A stretch of 64,000 bases of DNA from Ramlibacter alkalitolerans (GCF_016722765.1 NZ_JAEQND010000005.1:336470-400469), one strand, 5' to 3'. Positions 1 to 11,370 are shown, numbered from the stretch's first letter. Made by a program: numbers and translations. The notes: generated from the letters alone by a model not told the origin.

Positions 1-2
1 TG

Positions 3-344
3 CAAGGCCTGGAGCTCGATTGGGCGGCCGTCGTGTGGGACGGCGACCTGCGGCTCACTGGCAGCCAGTGGGGGCACTTCTCGTTTGTGGGTTCCCGTTG
101 GCAGCGGGTCAACGCGCTGGAACGTCAGAGGCATCTGAAGAACGCCTATCGCGTGCTGCTGACGCGCGCACGGCAAGGCATGATCATCGTCGTGCCGGAA
201 GGGGACGATGCAGACCCGACGCGGAGTCCGGCGTACTACGACGAGACGTTCACCTACCTCGCGAGCATCGGCATCCCGATCCTGGCGTCGAACGAGGCGG
301 ATGGATGCGCTTCGACGCAGGCCGTGCCTGCCTCGAGCAAGTGA
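3..344 (+). CDS. DUF2075-family ATPase, C-terminal fragment (starts before window)
   Basis: The reading frame is open from the left edge, so the gene begins outside the window and only about 113 C-terminal residues are seen. The segment QGLELDWAAVVWDGDLR followed by NAYRVLLTRARQGMIIVVP is typical of the C-terminal helicase-like half of DUF2075 (Schlafen/UvrD-related P-loop) proteins; the LTRAR stretch resembles the arginine-containing motif VI of superfamily 1 helicases. The next residues (YYDETFTYLASIGIPIL) match the usual family ending. These proteins are often found near defence or mobile loci, but nothing to the left is visible. Family call fairly sure; cellular role unknown. Confidence 0.7.
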   Translation, partial: QGLELDWAAVVWDGDLRLTGSQWGHFSFVGSRWQRVNALERQRHLKNAYRVLLTRARQGMIIVVPEGDDADPTRSPAYYDETFTYLASIGIPILASNEADGCASTQAVPASSK

Positions 345-467
345 TCTCTGGCAGGCACAGCGTCGCGGGTCGCCATCGCCTTTCCGAGCTCATTTCGTTG
401 AGCCGCATCAACTCTCCACCCTTGCGCCAGGCGCATGCTGGATGTTCCCTCGCCCCAGGAGCCCCTC

Positions 468-1073
468 ATGAACCCCGTCACGGCATGGCACGACGAGCAC
501 GCCTACTTCGGCCGGCTCCTCGATCTGCTGCAGGAGGAGGTGGACCGCCTGTACGCAGGGGAGTCGCCCCATTACGAACTGGTGCTCGACATCGTGGCCT
601 ACCTGCGTGACTACAGCGACCAGGTGCACCATCCGCGCGAGGACGAAGCCTTCCGGCGGCTGGCGCGGCGCTGCCCCGAACTGCAGCCGACCATCGCGCG
701 CCTGCAGCAGGAGCACCGCGTGATCGCCCAGTCGGGTGTGCGCCTGCGCGAGCTGGTGGAGGAGGCGGCCGTCGACGCCGTGGTGCCGCGGGCGCAGATC
801 GAGGCGGCCGCGGCGACGTACATCGTCTACTACCGCAGCCACATCGCGACCGAGGAGCAGGAGATCCTTCCCGCCGCCGCGCGCGAGCTGACCGACGTGG
901 ACTGGACGGCGGCGCGCAACGCGGCGCCATCCCGGGCCAACCCGCTGGCTTCTGACGGTGCGGGCGAGCGCTTCCGCAGCCTGCGCCGGCGCATCGCATC
1001 GGAGGCCGGTCATGCGCCGCGCACCCTCCAGTGTTCGACGTCGGCCTGGCGCGCGCTGACCCTGCGCGTCTGA
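468..1073 (+). CDS. Hemerythrin HHE domain protein
   Basis: A 201-residue soluble protein. The helical pattern with AWHDEHAYF, then VHHPREDEAF, EHRVIA and YYRSHIATEEQEILP is the hemerythrin-like HHE cation-binding fold, in which His/Glu residues of four helices hold a di-iron site used for oxygen, nitric oxide or iron sensing or handling. The start at 468 was chosen because AGGAG lies at 457-461, about six bases upstream; an upstream in-frame codon at 435 is less likely. The C-terminal 40 residues are low complexity and not part of the fold. A second hemerythrin gene lies at 35201. Substrate or partner is not evident from the neighbours. Confidence 0.85.
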   Translation: MNPVTAWHDEHAYFGRLLDLLQEEVDRLYAGESPHYELVLDIVAYLRDYSDQVHHPREDEAFRRLARRCPELQPTIARLQQEHRVIAQSGVRLRELVEEAAVDAVVPRAQIEAAAATYIVYYRSHIATEEQEILPAAARELTDVDWTAARNAAPSRANPLASDGAGERFRSLRRRIASEAGHAPRTLQCSTSAWRALTLRV

Positions 1074-1161
1074 GGCCGCCGCCCCAGCACCTCCCGCTGC
1101 CGACCGCGGATCTCCGCGCGCGCCGGCCGGCTGCTGGCTCAGCGCCAGATGCTGGCAGCGC

Positions 1162-1512
1162 CTAGGCGCTGACGATCACCTGGAAGCCACCGAAGATCAT
1201 CCGCTTGCCGTCGAAGGGCATCGGGTTCATGGCCTCCATCCGCGGGTCCGCCATCACCTTCTTCATGCCCTCGTCGCGCACCGCCTTCGAGGGCCAGGTG
1301 ATCCACGAGAACACCACCGACTCGTCCTCCTTGCGCTGCACGGCCATCGAGAAGGAGGTGAGCTTGCCCTCGGGCACGTCGTCTCCCCAGCACTCCACGA
1401 CGGACAGGGCGCCGAACTCCTTGAACAGCGCAGCCCCGGTTTCGGCAATGCGCCGGTAGGCGTCCCGGTTGGCGGTCGGAACGGGTATGACATAGCCGTC
1501 GACATAGTTCAT
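1162..1512 (-). CDS. DUF1428 family protein
   Basis: A 116-residue protein that starts MNYVDGYVIPVP and contains YRRIAETGAALFKEFGA, VVECWGDD and VVFSWITWPSK, the signature of the DUF1428 (YbaA-like) family of small ferredoxin-like alpha/beta barrel dimers whose activity is unknown. The start at 1512 is preceded on the minus strand by AAGGAG at a good distance, so the longer frame to 1710 is rejected. The gene is divergent from the histidine kinase that follows, and the gap between them (1513-1774) probably holds both promoters. No catalytic role can be assigned. Confidence 0.85.
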   Translation of the reverse strand: MNYVDGYVIPVPTANRDAYRRIAETGAALFKEFGALSVVECWGDDVPEGKLTSFSMAVQRKEDESVVFSWITWPSKAVRDEGMKKVMADPRMEAMNPMPFDGKRMIFGGFQVIVSA

Positions 1513-1774
1513 CCGTTGTCTCCTTGGCAAAGACGCGGCGGCGGCAAAAGACGCCGCCCGCAGACAGACGACGAACGAGAGTGGGTGTTTTCGACGGGCC
1601 CGGCGGGGAGGGTTTCCCCGGATTCGGGGGATCTTCCCCGCGCCGCTCGCGACCCGGGCGGCGGCAAGTGCGGAAAAAGCACGGCCCCGCTCGACGGTAA
1701 GATTGTGCATATTGGCTTACACCTTGCATGATGCAGGCTGCCGCCCCGCTCCGGGGCGCCCCTGGGTCCGAACC

Positions 1775-4246
<2,472 letters not shown>

Positions 4247-4327
4247 GGCCCGGCCGCCAGCCGCGTTTACCCGCAACCCGCCGCCGGGCCGCCGGGCTAG
4301 CATGGCTTCGTGCCCCCCGACCGCGCC

Positions 4328-5731
4328 ATGCCCGTCCCTCCCCGGATCCCCCCCACCCCGACCATGCAGGACCGCCGGCAGTTCCAGTTCGCCGAGCTCG
4401 ACCGATGGCTCAACGAGCGCCGCGTCACCGAGATCGAGTGCCTCGTGCCGGACCTCACGGGCGTCGCCCGCGGCAAGATCCTGCCGCGCGAGAAGTTCAC
4501 CGAGGACCGCGGCATGCGGCTGCCCGAAGTCGTGGTGGCGATGAGCGTCACCGGGGAGTACCCCAGCGAAGGGCCGTACTTCGACGTGGTGAGCCAGAAC
4601 GACGCCGACATGCACCTGGTGGCCGACCCTTCGACGGTGCGCATCGTCCCCTGGGCCGCGGACCCGACGGCGCAGGTGATCCACGACTGCTACGACCGCA
4701 ACGGTCGCCTCGTCCCCTTCGCGCCGCGCGCGGTGCTGCGGCGCGTCTGCGAGCTGTTCGACCGCAAGGGCTGGGTGCCGGTCGTGGCGCCGGAACTGGA
4801 GTTCTACCTGGTCGCCCGCAACACCGACCCCGACCAGCCCCTGAAGGCGCCCATCGGGCGCAGCGGCCGCGCCGAAACCTCGCGCCAGGCCTACTCCATC
4901 GACGCCGTCAACGAGTTCGACCCGCTGTTCGAGGACGTCTACGACTACTGCGACAAGATGGAGCTGAACGTGGACACGCTGATCCACGAGGTCGGCGCCG
5001 GGCAGATGGAGATCAACTTCTTCCACGCCGCGCCGCTCGCGCTCGCCGACGAAGTCTTCCTGTTCAAGCGCACGGTGCGCGAGGCGGCGCTGCGGCACGA
5101 CATGTACGCCACCTTCATGGCCAAGCCGGTCGCCGGCGAACCGGGCAGCGCGATGCACGTGCACCAGAGCCTGGTGGGCAAGGAGGACGAGCGCAACCTG
5201 TTCAGCAACGAGGACGGCACGCCCAGCAAGGAGTTCTACTGGTACATCGGCGGGCTGCAGAAGTACATTCCCGCCGCGATGGCGCTGTTCGCGCCGTACG
5301 TGAACAGCTACCGGCGGCTCGCCCGCTTCACCGCCGCCCCGATCAACATCCAGTGGGGCGTGGACAACCGCACGGTGGGCATCCGCTCGCCGGTCTCGAC
5401 GCCGCAGGCGCGTCGGGTGGAGAACCGGGTGATCGGCGCCGATGCCAACCCCTACGTCGCCCTGGCGGCCACGCTGGCCTGCGGCTACCTGGGGATCGAG
5501 CAGCGCATCGAACCCACGCCGGAGTGCAAGGGCAACGCCTACCAGAGCGCTTTCGAGCTGCCGCGCAGCCTGGGCGAAGCCGTGTCGCTGCTGCGCGCCG
5601 CACCGGACCTGGCGGAGGTCCTGGGCAAGGAGTTCGTGACCGTCTACACCGAAATCAAGGACCTCGAGCACGAGGAATTCATGCGGGTGATCTCGCCCTG
5701 GGAGCGCGAGCACCTGCTGCTGCACGTCTGA
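4328..5731 (+). CDS. puuA: Glutamine synthetase family protein, probably gamma-glutamylpolyamine synthetase
   Basis: A 467-residue GS-fold ligase. Motifs visible include the beta-grasp N-terminal segment CLVPDLTGVARGK, the metal and glutamate-binding segment ELEFYLV, VGAGQMEINFFHA, the ATP-binding region with MHVHQSL, and the NRTVGIRSP loop. It lacks the adenylylation region of GlnA and matches the PuuA/SpuI branch, which ligates glutamate to putrescine or other polyamines at the expense of ATP. The aminotransferase 14 bases downstream fits polyamine breakdown. Start candidates are GTG 4310, ATG 4328 and ATG 4364; no good ribosome site decides between them. The amine substrate is inferred from the pairing, not shown. 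Confidence 0.8.
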   Translation: MPVPPRIPPTPTMQDRRQFQFAELDRWLNERRVTEIECLVPDLTGVARGKILPREKFTEDRGMRLPEVVVAMSVTGEYPSEGPYFDVVSQNDADMHLVADPSTVRIVPWAADPTAQVIHDCYDRNGRLVPFAPRAVLRRVCELFDRKGWVPVVAPELEFYLVARNTDPDQPLKAPIGRSGRAETSRQAYSIDAVNEFDPLFEDVYDYCDKMELNVDTLIHEVGAGQMEINFFHAAPLALADEVFLFKRTVREAALRHDMYATFMAKPVAGEPGSAMHVHQSLVGKEDERNLFSNEDGTPSKEFYWYIGGLQKYIPAAMALFAPYVNSYRRLARFTAAPINIQWGVDNRTVGIRSPVSTPQARRVENRVIGADANPYVALAATLACGYLGIEQRIEPTPECKGNAYQSAFELPRSLGEAVSLLRAAPDLAEVLGKEFVTVYTEIKDLEHEEFMRVISPWEREHLLLHV

Positions 5732-5745
5732 CCGCAGGAGCCGCC

Positions 5746-7179
5746 ATGACCGCCAATCCGCCCCCGGCCCGCATCGGCGCGCCGCCCTTCGCCGGCCGCA
5801 CCACCCGCGAGTGGCAGGCCGCCGATGCCTCGCACTTCCTGCATCCGTTCACCGACCACCAGGCGCTGGCCAGCAAGGGCGTGCGCGTGATCACGCGCGG
5901 CGAAGGCGTGTACGTGTGGGACAGCGAGGGCCAGCGCATCCTCGACGCGATGTCGGGCCTGTGGTGCGTCAACGTGGGTTACGGACAGGAGTCCCTGATC
6001 GAGGCGGCGACGCAGCAGATGCGCACGCTGCCCTACTACAACGCCTTCTTCCAGACCACCACGCCGGCGGCCACCGCGCTGGCCGAGCGGCTCGCGGCGC
6101 GGACACCGGAGTCGTTCCGCCACGCCTTCTTCTGCGGCTCCGGCTCGGAGGCGAACGACACCGTGATCCGGCTGGTGCGCCGCTACTGGGACCTGATGGG
6201 GCAGCCGCAGCGCAAGGTGATCATCTCGCGCCTGAATGCGTACCACGGCTCGACGATGGCCGCCGCGTCGCTCGGCGGCATGAGCGCCATGCATGCGCAG
6301 GGCGGCCTGCCCATTCCGGGCATCGTGCACATCGACCAGCCGCATTACTGGGCCCATCGCCACGGGGCCGCGCAGGGGCTGGACCGCGAGGCCTTCGGCC
6401 TGCTGGCGGCCCGCTGGCTGGAGGACAAGATCGCCGAAGTCGGCGCCGGGAACGTCGCCGCCTTCATCGGCGAGCCGGTGCAGGGTGCCGGCGGCGTGAT
6501 CGTGCCGCCTTCGACCTACTGGCCCGAGATCCAGCGCATCTGCGACCGCCACGGCATCCTGCTGGTGAGCGACGAAGTCGTCTGCGGCTTCGGGCGCACC
6601 GGCCAGTGGTGGGGCTGCGAGACCTTCGGCACGAAGCCGGACCTCCTCACCTTCGCCAAGGGCGTGACCAGCGGCTATGTGCCGCTGGGCGGCGTGATGG
6701 TGGGCGAGCGCGTCGCCCGGCTGCTGATCGAGCAGGGCGGCGAGTTCGAGCACGGCTACACGTATTCGGGCCACCCGGTGGCCTGCGCCGTCGGCCTGGC
6801 GAACCTGGACCTGATCGAGCGCGAGGACCTGGTGGCGCGCGTGCGCGAGGACACCGGCCCCTATCTCGCGCAGCAACTCGCAACACTGATGGAGCACCCG
6901 ATGGTGGGCGAGGTGCAGAGCTGCGGCCTGATGGCCGCCGTGCAGCTATGCCGCAACGTGCCCCTGCGCGAGGCCTTCGCGCCGGAGATCGCGATCGGCA
7001 TGGTGTGCCGCCGGCACTGCTTCGACAACGGGCTGGTGATGCGGGCCGTGGGCGACCGCATGATCGTGGCGCCGCCGCTGGTGATCACGCGCGGGCAGAT
7101 CGACGAGATGTTCGCCCTGGTCCGGCAGGCGCTGGACCGCACGCTGGCGGAAGCGCGTGCGGCGGGGTGGCTGTCCTGA
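5746..7179 (+). CDS. Class III aminotransferase (omega-amino acid or polyamine:pyruvate type)
   Basis: A 477-residue PLP-dependent fold-type I enzyme. The order of motifs is family-typical: GLWCVNVGYG near the N terminus, FFCGSGSEANDTVIRLVR for phosphate binding, FIGEPVQGAGGVIVPP, then LLVSDEVVCGFGRTG with the PLP-ring Asp, and TFAKGVTSGYVPLGGV with the Schiff-base Lys. It resembles putrescine or spermidine:pyruvate aminotransferases (SpuC) and beta-alanine:pyruvate aminotransferases. CAGGAG at 5735-5740 supports the start. With the upstream synthetase-like gene it likely forms a two-gene operon for polyamine use. The exact amino donor cannot be read from sequence. Confidence 0.85.
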   Translation: MTANPPPARIGAPPFAGRTTREWQAADASHFLHPFTDHQALASKGVRVITRGEGVYVWDSEGQRILDAMSGLWCVNVGYGQESLIEAATQQMRTLPYYNAFFQTTTPAATALAERLAARTPESFRHAFFCGSGSEANDTVIRLVRRYWDLMGQPQRKVIISRLNAYHGSTMAAASLGGMSAMHAQGGLPIPGIVHIDQPHYWAHRHGAAQGLDREAFGLLAARWLEDKIAEVGAGNVAAFIGEPVQGAGGVIVPPSTYWPEIQRICDRHGILLVSDEVVCGFGRTGQWWGCETFGTKPDLLTFAKGVTSGYVPLGGVMVGERVARLLIEQGGEFEHGYTYSGHPVACAVGLANLDLIEREDLVARVREDTGPYLAQQLATLMEHPMVGEVQSCGLMAAVQLCRNVPLREAFAPEIAIGMVCRRHCFDNGLVMRAVGDRMIVAPPLVITRGQIDEMFALVRQALDRTLAEARAAGWLS

Positions 7180-7190
7180 ATCGATAGGCT

Positions 7191-7526
7191 TCAGGCGGCC
7201 TGCCGGGCTTCCAGCTTCACCCGGGCCGGCCCGGCCGGCTGGATGCAGCCGGCAGCGTGCAGCAGCCGCACCGCGTGCCGCAGCCGCTCGCGCGCCTCGT
7301 GGCGCAGGCACGCCGCCTCGCGCAGCAGGGACGGCGAAGGCCCTGCGCTCACCCCGCGCTCGTAGCGCGCCCAGGTGTCGTGCACGTCGCGTTCGATCAG
7401 GCGGGCGGCGGCATCGGCCGCCTTCCACGCGTCGTAGGCGTCGTCGATCGGGTCCACGACACGGATCTCGTCGGACCCTTCCGGCCGCGCCCGCTGCGCG
7501 CTGCTCCACACTTTTGCCATTCTCAT
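7191..7526 (-). CDS. Small conserved protein of unknown function (paralogue of 8586-8987)
   Basis: A 111-residue cytosolic-looking helical protein. I do not recognise a named family. The core DPIDDAYDAWKAADAAAR followed by ER, then an arginine-rich helix and LLHAAGCIQPAG, is repeated almost identically in the protein at 8586-8987, so the two are paralogues. Two in-frame ATGs (7526 and 7520) compete as start. The gene stops 12 bases past the aminotransferase stop, in convergent orientation. An 18-base sequence upstream (7670-7687) is shared exactly with the region upstream of the paralogue, suggesting shared control. Confidence 0.7.
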   Translation of the reverse strand: MRMAKVWSSAQRARPEGSDEIRVVDPIDDAYDAWKAADAAARLIERDVHDTWARYERGVSAGPSPSLLREAACLRHEARERLRHAVRLLHAAGCIQPAGPARVKLEARQAA

Positions 7527-7803
7527 GCCAGGTCCGATCTCGGTGAAAGGTGGGGCAGATGCCGGTGAGCCATCTGCCCCTGCAAGACCCCGGAATGAAC
7601 CGGGGCCTGTGCAACGGGTTGCCCGCAGGCACTTCACGCGCCGCTGGCTGATCTGTTGCAAGAGCTCATGCAAGCATCGGGCCTGCCTGGGCCGGTGGCT
7701 TTCGCGCCGGTTTCCGCGGCCTTGGCGGGGAAAGTCTGGGGAAATGGGGAACCCGGTCTGGGTGATTAACCCCAATCGGACAGCGCGGCGATCCGCCGGC
7801 CGC
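7527..7803. other. Intergenic stretch with a shared 18-mer
   Basis: No gene is supported here. It lies between the MEDS gene end and the start of the small unknown gene, both on the minus strand. It contains the sequence GCAAGCATCGGGCCTGCC at 7670-7687, which recurs exactly at 9065-9082 upstream of the paralogous small gene. No hairpin followed by a T run was seen. Confidence 0.5.
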
Positions 7804-8424
7804 TTACTCTCGCGCGGAGCTGGCGCACGCGCGAGCGCCGGCGCGGGAGGGGTACGTGCCCGTGGGCCCGGCGCCATCCTCGTCGTCCAGCGTCTCGGCA
7901 TGCGCGGCGCGGATCTGCTCGTAGAAGCCGCGCGCTTCCGGTGGCTGGAACAGATGGCGCGGATAGCCGCAGAAGAGTGACGCATCACTTTCGGCGAGCA
8001 GCGCGTTCCACAGGCTTTCCAGGTGGACGGCATCGGCGTACCGGCCGCGCTCGCACAGCACGCCGACCATCTCGCCATAGGCTGCCACGCGCTTGTGACC
8101 CGTGGCCAGGCTGGCGAGGGCCGCGCCCACGACCTCACGGAAGCGGGCCTCGTCGGGACGGCCGGCCAGGCACAGGCTGTCGAGGGTGGCCTCCGCATCC
8201 AGCACCAGCAGTTCGCCGCGGTCCGGCCCGAAGGGTCTTCCATGGACATGGCAGCGGTGCAGCTCGATGGTGAGATCGTGCGCCAGTTCCGGCCTGGCGA
8301 TCACCAGCGCCGGGTGGCCCGCGCGCAGGGCAGCCTCGACGTAGCCCGTGACGCTCGCACGCACCGCACCCGCGTCCCGATAGAAAAGGACGGTGTGCCG
8401 GCAAGTGTGGAAATCGGGGGCCAT
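7804..8424 (-). CDS. MEDS (DcmR-like sensory) domain protein
   Basis: A 206-residue protein consisting almost wholly of a MEDS domain: HTVLFYRDAGAVRASVTGYV at the N terminus, ALRAGHPALVIARPE, then a central GELLVLDAEATLDSL, and the conserved AAYGEMVGVLCERGRYADAVHLE and WNALL segments. MEDS domains occur as input modules of histidine kinases, anti-sigma regulators and the dichloromethane regulator DcmR. This one stands alone, with a low-complexity tail. It carries conserved His and Cys residues that could bind a ligand. It may work with a kinase elsewhere; the KaiC-like/kinase pair at 13.6-16.7 kb is a possible but unproven partner. Confidence 0.8.
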   Translation of the reverse strand: MAPDFHTCRHTVLFYRDAGAVRASVTGYVEAALRAGHPALVIARPELAHDLTIELHRCHVHGRPFGPDRGELLVLDAEATLDSLCLAGRPDEARFREVVGAALASLATGHKRVAAYGEMVGVLCERGRYADAVHLESLWNALLAESDASLFCGYPRHLFQPPEARGFYEQIRAAHAETLDDEDGAGPTGTYPSRAGARACASSARE

Positions 8425-8585
8425 CAGGGCCTGTCGCTTGCTCCGGGGTCGGGAGGTTCGGGGGCGGGCGGTCCGGGAAGACCGGCTGGCTCGCCTCGGG
8501 GGTGATGCGGCTTCCGGGCGAGTCGAAAGGCCGATCGGCGGCGTTGGCGTCGCACCGTGGGTGCTTCCTGCCGCCTGCGGTGAGC

Positions 8586-8987
8586 CTAACTCGCGCCGCA
8601 GGCGGGGCCCTGTAGGACGGAGGCGCCAGGATGTTCGGCCGGCGGGTGCCCTCCCGCTGGGGCAGCCGGGCGCGGGCGGGCCGCCCTGGTCCGCCCTGCC
8701 GTCAGGCCGGCTGGCTGGATATGGCCTGCGTCATGCAGCAGGACGATCGCATGCTTCAGCTTCTCGATGGCGATCTGGCGCAGGTAGGCCAGCTCGCGCA
8801 GCTGGTCCCTGGCGGGCGGGGTGCCCTCGCCGCGGTCGTGGCGCAGCCAGGCTTCGCCCACCGCGCGCTCGGTGGCGCGCGCGGCTGCATCGGCCGCCTT
8901 CCAGGCGTCGTAGGCGTCGTCGACCGGGTCGTGGATGCGCAGCGCATCCGATGCGTTCCTTTCCGCCGCCGCTGTCCTGGTCCACAT
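8586..8987 (-). CDS. Small conserved protein of unknown function (paralogue of 7191-7526)
   Basis: A 133-residue protein sharing the DPVDDAYDAWKAADAAAR core and the ILLHDAGHIQPAGL segment with the gene at 7191-7526. It differs by a 35-residue proline and alanine-rich C-terminal extension. The start at 8987 has a weak GAGG-like site. The MEDS gene separates the two copies, so the arrangement looks like a duplication around that gene or a later insertion. Function unknown; the lack of signal peptide or membrane segments suggests a cytosolic protein. Confidence 0.65.
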   Translation of the reverse strand: MWTRTAAAERNASDALRIHDPVDDAYDAWKAADAAARATERAVGEAWLRHDRGEGTPPARDQLRELAYLRQIAIEKLKHAIVLLHDAGHIQPAGLTAGRTRAARPRPAAPAGGHPPAEHPGASVLQGPACGAS

Positions 8988-9154
8988 GTGCGCCTCGCTC
9001 GTTGTCGTGCCTCGGTCCCCGGCCGCGCATGCGCGCCGCCGGCCTGGTGTGTCGCAAGGGACACGCAAGCATCGGGCCTGCCGCGCCGCCGCCCGTCCCC
9101 TGGCAGTCGGTCCGGGGGCTGCACCACAATGACGTTTCCCCGCCGCATCGCAGC

Positions 9155-10252
9155 ATGTCCCGCCTTCCCACCCTTCACATCGCACCCGCCAGCACCGGTG
9201 CCGCCCTGGGCCCGCAGCAGAAACGCTTCAACACCCTGATCCGCCAGATCGAGCAGGCGCGGGCGACGCTGGCGAGCTGGAACGAGAACATCCCGCTGTA
9301 CCGCCAGGCGCACGGGGAGATGCTGGCGCCGCTGCGGCGCGAACTGCAGGCGAGCTCGCGGCAGTGGCTGTCCGCCCTGGACGCCCTGTGCGACGGGCCC
9401 GGCTGGACCCGGACCGAGCGCGCCACGCTGCGCGACCTGATCTGCGAGACCGCCTCGGCCATGCTCGGCGCGGGCGAGGACGACGACACGATCAAGGCCC
9501 TGTTCGACAAGCACTCGGAGGTGGACTTCGCGACGGAGCAGCGCGAGATCACCCTCGCCATGAAGGACTTCGCCGAGGAAATGACCGGCCTCGACCTCGG
9601 CGACGACGAGGGGATCGAGGACGAGGACGCGCTGCGCGCACGCGTGCGCAAGGCCATGGAGGAACGCGACGCGGCCGAGGAAGCCCGGCGCGCATCGAAG
9701 CCGGCGCGCAAGAAGAGCGCGGCGCAGCAGAGGCGCGACGCCGAGGCGCAGCAGGCCACGCAGTCGGTGCGCGAGATCTACCGCAAGCTGGCCAGTTCGC
9801 TGCACCCGGACCGCGAGACCGACGAAGGCGAGCGCGCCGCCAAGACCGAGCTGATGCAGCAGGTGAACCAGGCCTACGCCGCCGGCGACCTGCTGGCGCT
9901 GCTGGAACTGCAGTTGCGCATCGAGCAGATCGATGCGAACCACGTCGCCGGCGCGAGCGAGGCGCGACTCAAGCACTACAACAAGGTGCTGGCGGAGCAG
10001 CTGGCCGAACTCAGGCAGGAGATCGAGGACGCCCAGGTCGCCTGGAGCGTCGAATTCAACGTGCCGCCCTTCATGCATCGGGACCCGCGCCGGCTGGGCG
10101 ACGAGCTGGAACGCACCCGGCGCGCCTGGCGCGGGGAGCTGGCCCGCCTGGAAAAGGATGTACGCCTGTTCGCCGACGTGGCGGCGACCAGGCGCTGGCT
10201 CAAGCGCCAGCGGGCGCGGCTGGCCGAGGACGATCTCGACCTGCCGTTCTGA
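9155..10252 (+). CDS. J-domain-like coiled protein
   Basis: A 365-residue acidic, mostly helical soluble protein. Around residues 205-255 the sequence SVREIYRKLASSLHPDRETD, then KTELMQQVNQAYAAGDLLAL, matches a J domain including the His-Pro-Asp tripeptide that stimulates Hsp70 ATPase. The N-terminal 120 residues look like coiled helices, followed by a highly acidic segment (GLDLGDDEGIEDEDAL) and a Lys/Ala-rich linker. It is therefore probably an Hsp70 co-chaperone with a private client domain, not a canonical DnaJ (no Gly/Phe or zinc region). The start at 9155 begins MSRLPTLHIAP; upstream in-frame sequence looks non-coding. Confidence 0.75.
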   Translation: MSRLPTLHIAPASTGAALGPQQKRFNTLIRQIEQARATLASWNENIPLYRQAHGEMLAPLRRELQASSRQWLSALDALCDGPGWTRTERATLRDLICETASAMLGAGEDDDTIKALFDKHSEVDFATEQREITLAMKDFAEEMTGLDLGDDEGIEDEDALRARVRKAMEERDAAEEARRASKPARKKSAAQQRRDAEAQQATQSVREIYRKLASSLHPDRETDEGERAAKTELMQQVNQAYAAGDLLALLELQLRIEQIDANHVAGASEARLKHYNKVLAEQLAELRQEIEDAQVAWSVEFNVPPFMHRDPRRLGDELERTRRAWRGELARLEKDVRLFADVAATRRWLKRQRARLAEDDLDLPF

Positions 10253-10365
10253 GCGCGCACGCTTAGGTTCGGTTTTTTCTGAGCAACCTGCAGCAGACCG
10301 CTGCTTTTTCCTGGGGCCTCGCGGCACTACCCTGGGTCGCCTGACTGTTCCGCATAGGAGACCCC

Positions 10366-11313
10366 ATGAGAAAGACCCTCGCCCTGTTCGCTGTCGTCCT
10401 CACCCTGGGACTGACGCTGGGCCTCGACGCCGAGGCCCGGCGCCTGGGCGGCGGCAAGTCCGCCGGGATGCAGCGGCAAAGCGTGACCGCGCCGGCCCAC
10501 AACAGCGGTGCCGCTGGCAGCCCCGGAACGGCCGCCCCGGCCGCCGGCGTCCCCGCGGCCGCTGCCGTTCCCGGCGCCGCTGCGGCCACGGCCAAGCGCA
10601 GCTGGATGGGGCCGGTCGCCGGTCTCGCGGCAGGATTGGGCATCGCGGCGCTGGCCTCGCACTTCGGCTTCGGCGAAGCCCTGGCCAACATGCTCACGAT
10701 GGCGCTGCTCGCGATGGCGGTGCTGTTCGTGATCGGCCTGGTGCTGCGCAAGCGCGCCGCGAGCCAGGGCGGGGCGCTGGCCGGCGCCGGCGGTTCGGGT
10801 GGCCTGCTGCGCCAGCAGCCGCAGGACGCCGCCTTCCGTGACGCGCGGCCTGCCATGCCCGCCGGTGGCGCATCGGTCATCGGCTCGCGCCTCGGTGGCA
10901 CGGGCCAGCCCCTCGCCGGCGCGGGTGCGACGGGCCACATCCCGGCGGGCTTCGACGTCGCTGCGTTCGAACGCAATGCGCGCGACCAGTTCATGGCGCT
11001 GCAGGCGGCCAACGACGCCAGGGACCTGGAGCGCCTGCGCGACTACCTGTCGCCGGAGCTGTTCGACGAAGCTCGCGCGGAGATCGCCGGTCGCGGCGAC
11101 GCGCCGCAGAAGACCGAGGTGTTCGGCCTGAACGCGCAGGTGCTCGACGTCGCCGAGGAGGACGCGCGCTACGTCGTGAGCGTGCGCTTCACCGGCAGCG
11201 TGCGGGAAGAGGCGGCGGCGATGCCGGAAGACCTGCACGAGGTGTGGCACCTGACCAAGCCGAAGAGCGGCATGGGCGGATGGGTGATCGCCGGGATCCA
11301 GCAGGAGGGGTAG
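10366..11313 (+). CDS. Tim44-like domain protein
   Basis: A 315-residue exported or membrane-anchored protein. Residues 1-23 form a signal-like segment (MRKTLALFAVVLTLGLTLGL). A Gly/Ala/Pro-rich linker is followed by one or two hydrophobic segments around residues 80-130 (WMGPVAGLAAGLGIAALAS and LTMALLAMAVLFVIGLVL). The C-terminal 130 residues (FDVAAFERNARDQFMALQAA, then YLSPELFDEA, and VSVRFTGSVRE) match the Tim44/MRPL45 fold (NTF2-like). Bacterial members are of unknown role, probably binding at the membrane. Downstream lies repeat A1 and a convergent regulator. Confidence 0.85.
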   Translation: MRKTLALFAVVLTLGLTLGLDAEARRLGGGKSAGMQRQSVTAPAHNSGAAGSPGTAAPAAGVPAAAAVPGAAAATAKRSWMGPVAGLAAGLGIAALASHFGFGEALANMLTMALLAMAVLFVIGLVLRKRAASQGGALAGAGGSGGLLRQQPQDAAFRDARPAMPAGGASVIGSRLGGTGQPLAGAGATGHIPAGFDVAAFERNARDQFMALQAANDARDLERLRDYLSPELFDEARAEIAGRGDAPQKTEVFGLNAQVLDVAEEDARYVVSVRFTGSVREEAAAMPEDLHEVWHLTKPKSGMGGWVIAGIQQEG

Positions 11314-11330
11314 GTAAAGGCCGGGGGCAG

Positions 11331-11369
11331 CCCTCACCCCGGCCCTCTCCCAGGGGGAGAGGGAGAGGG
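11331..11369. repeat. Repeat family A, copy 1 (CCCTCACCCCGG palindrome)
   Basis: CCCTCACCCCGG leads into CCCTCTCCC and its complement GGGAGAGGG, forming a hairpin. The element fills the gap between the convergent Tim44-like gene and the nhaR-type gene and touches the stop codon of the latter. Four more copies are in this window. Confidence 0.8.
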
Positions 11370-11370
11370 A

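Noticed and set aside
10253..10330. T-rich stretch after the J-domain-like gene as a terminator
   Set aside because: A TTTTTT run is present but no stable hairpin precedes it.
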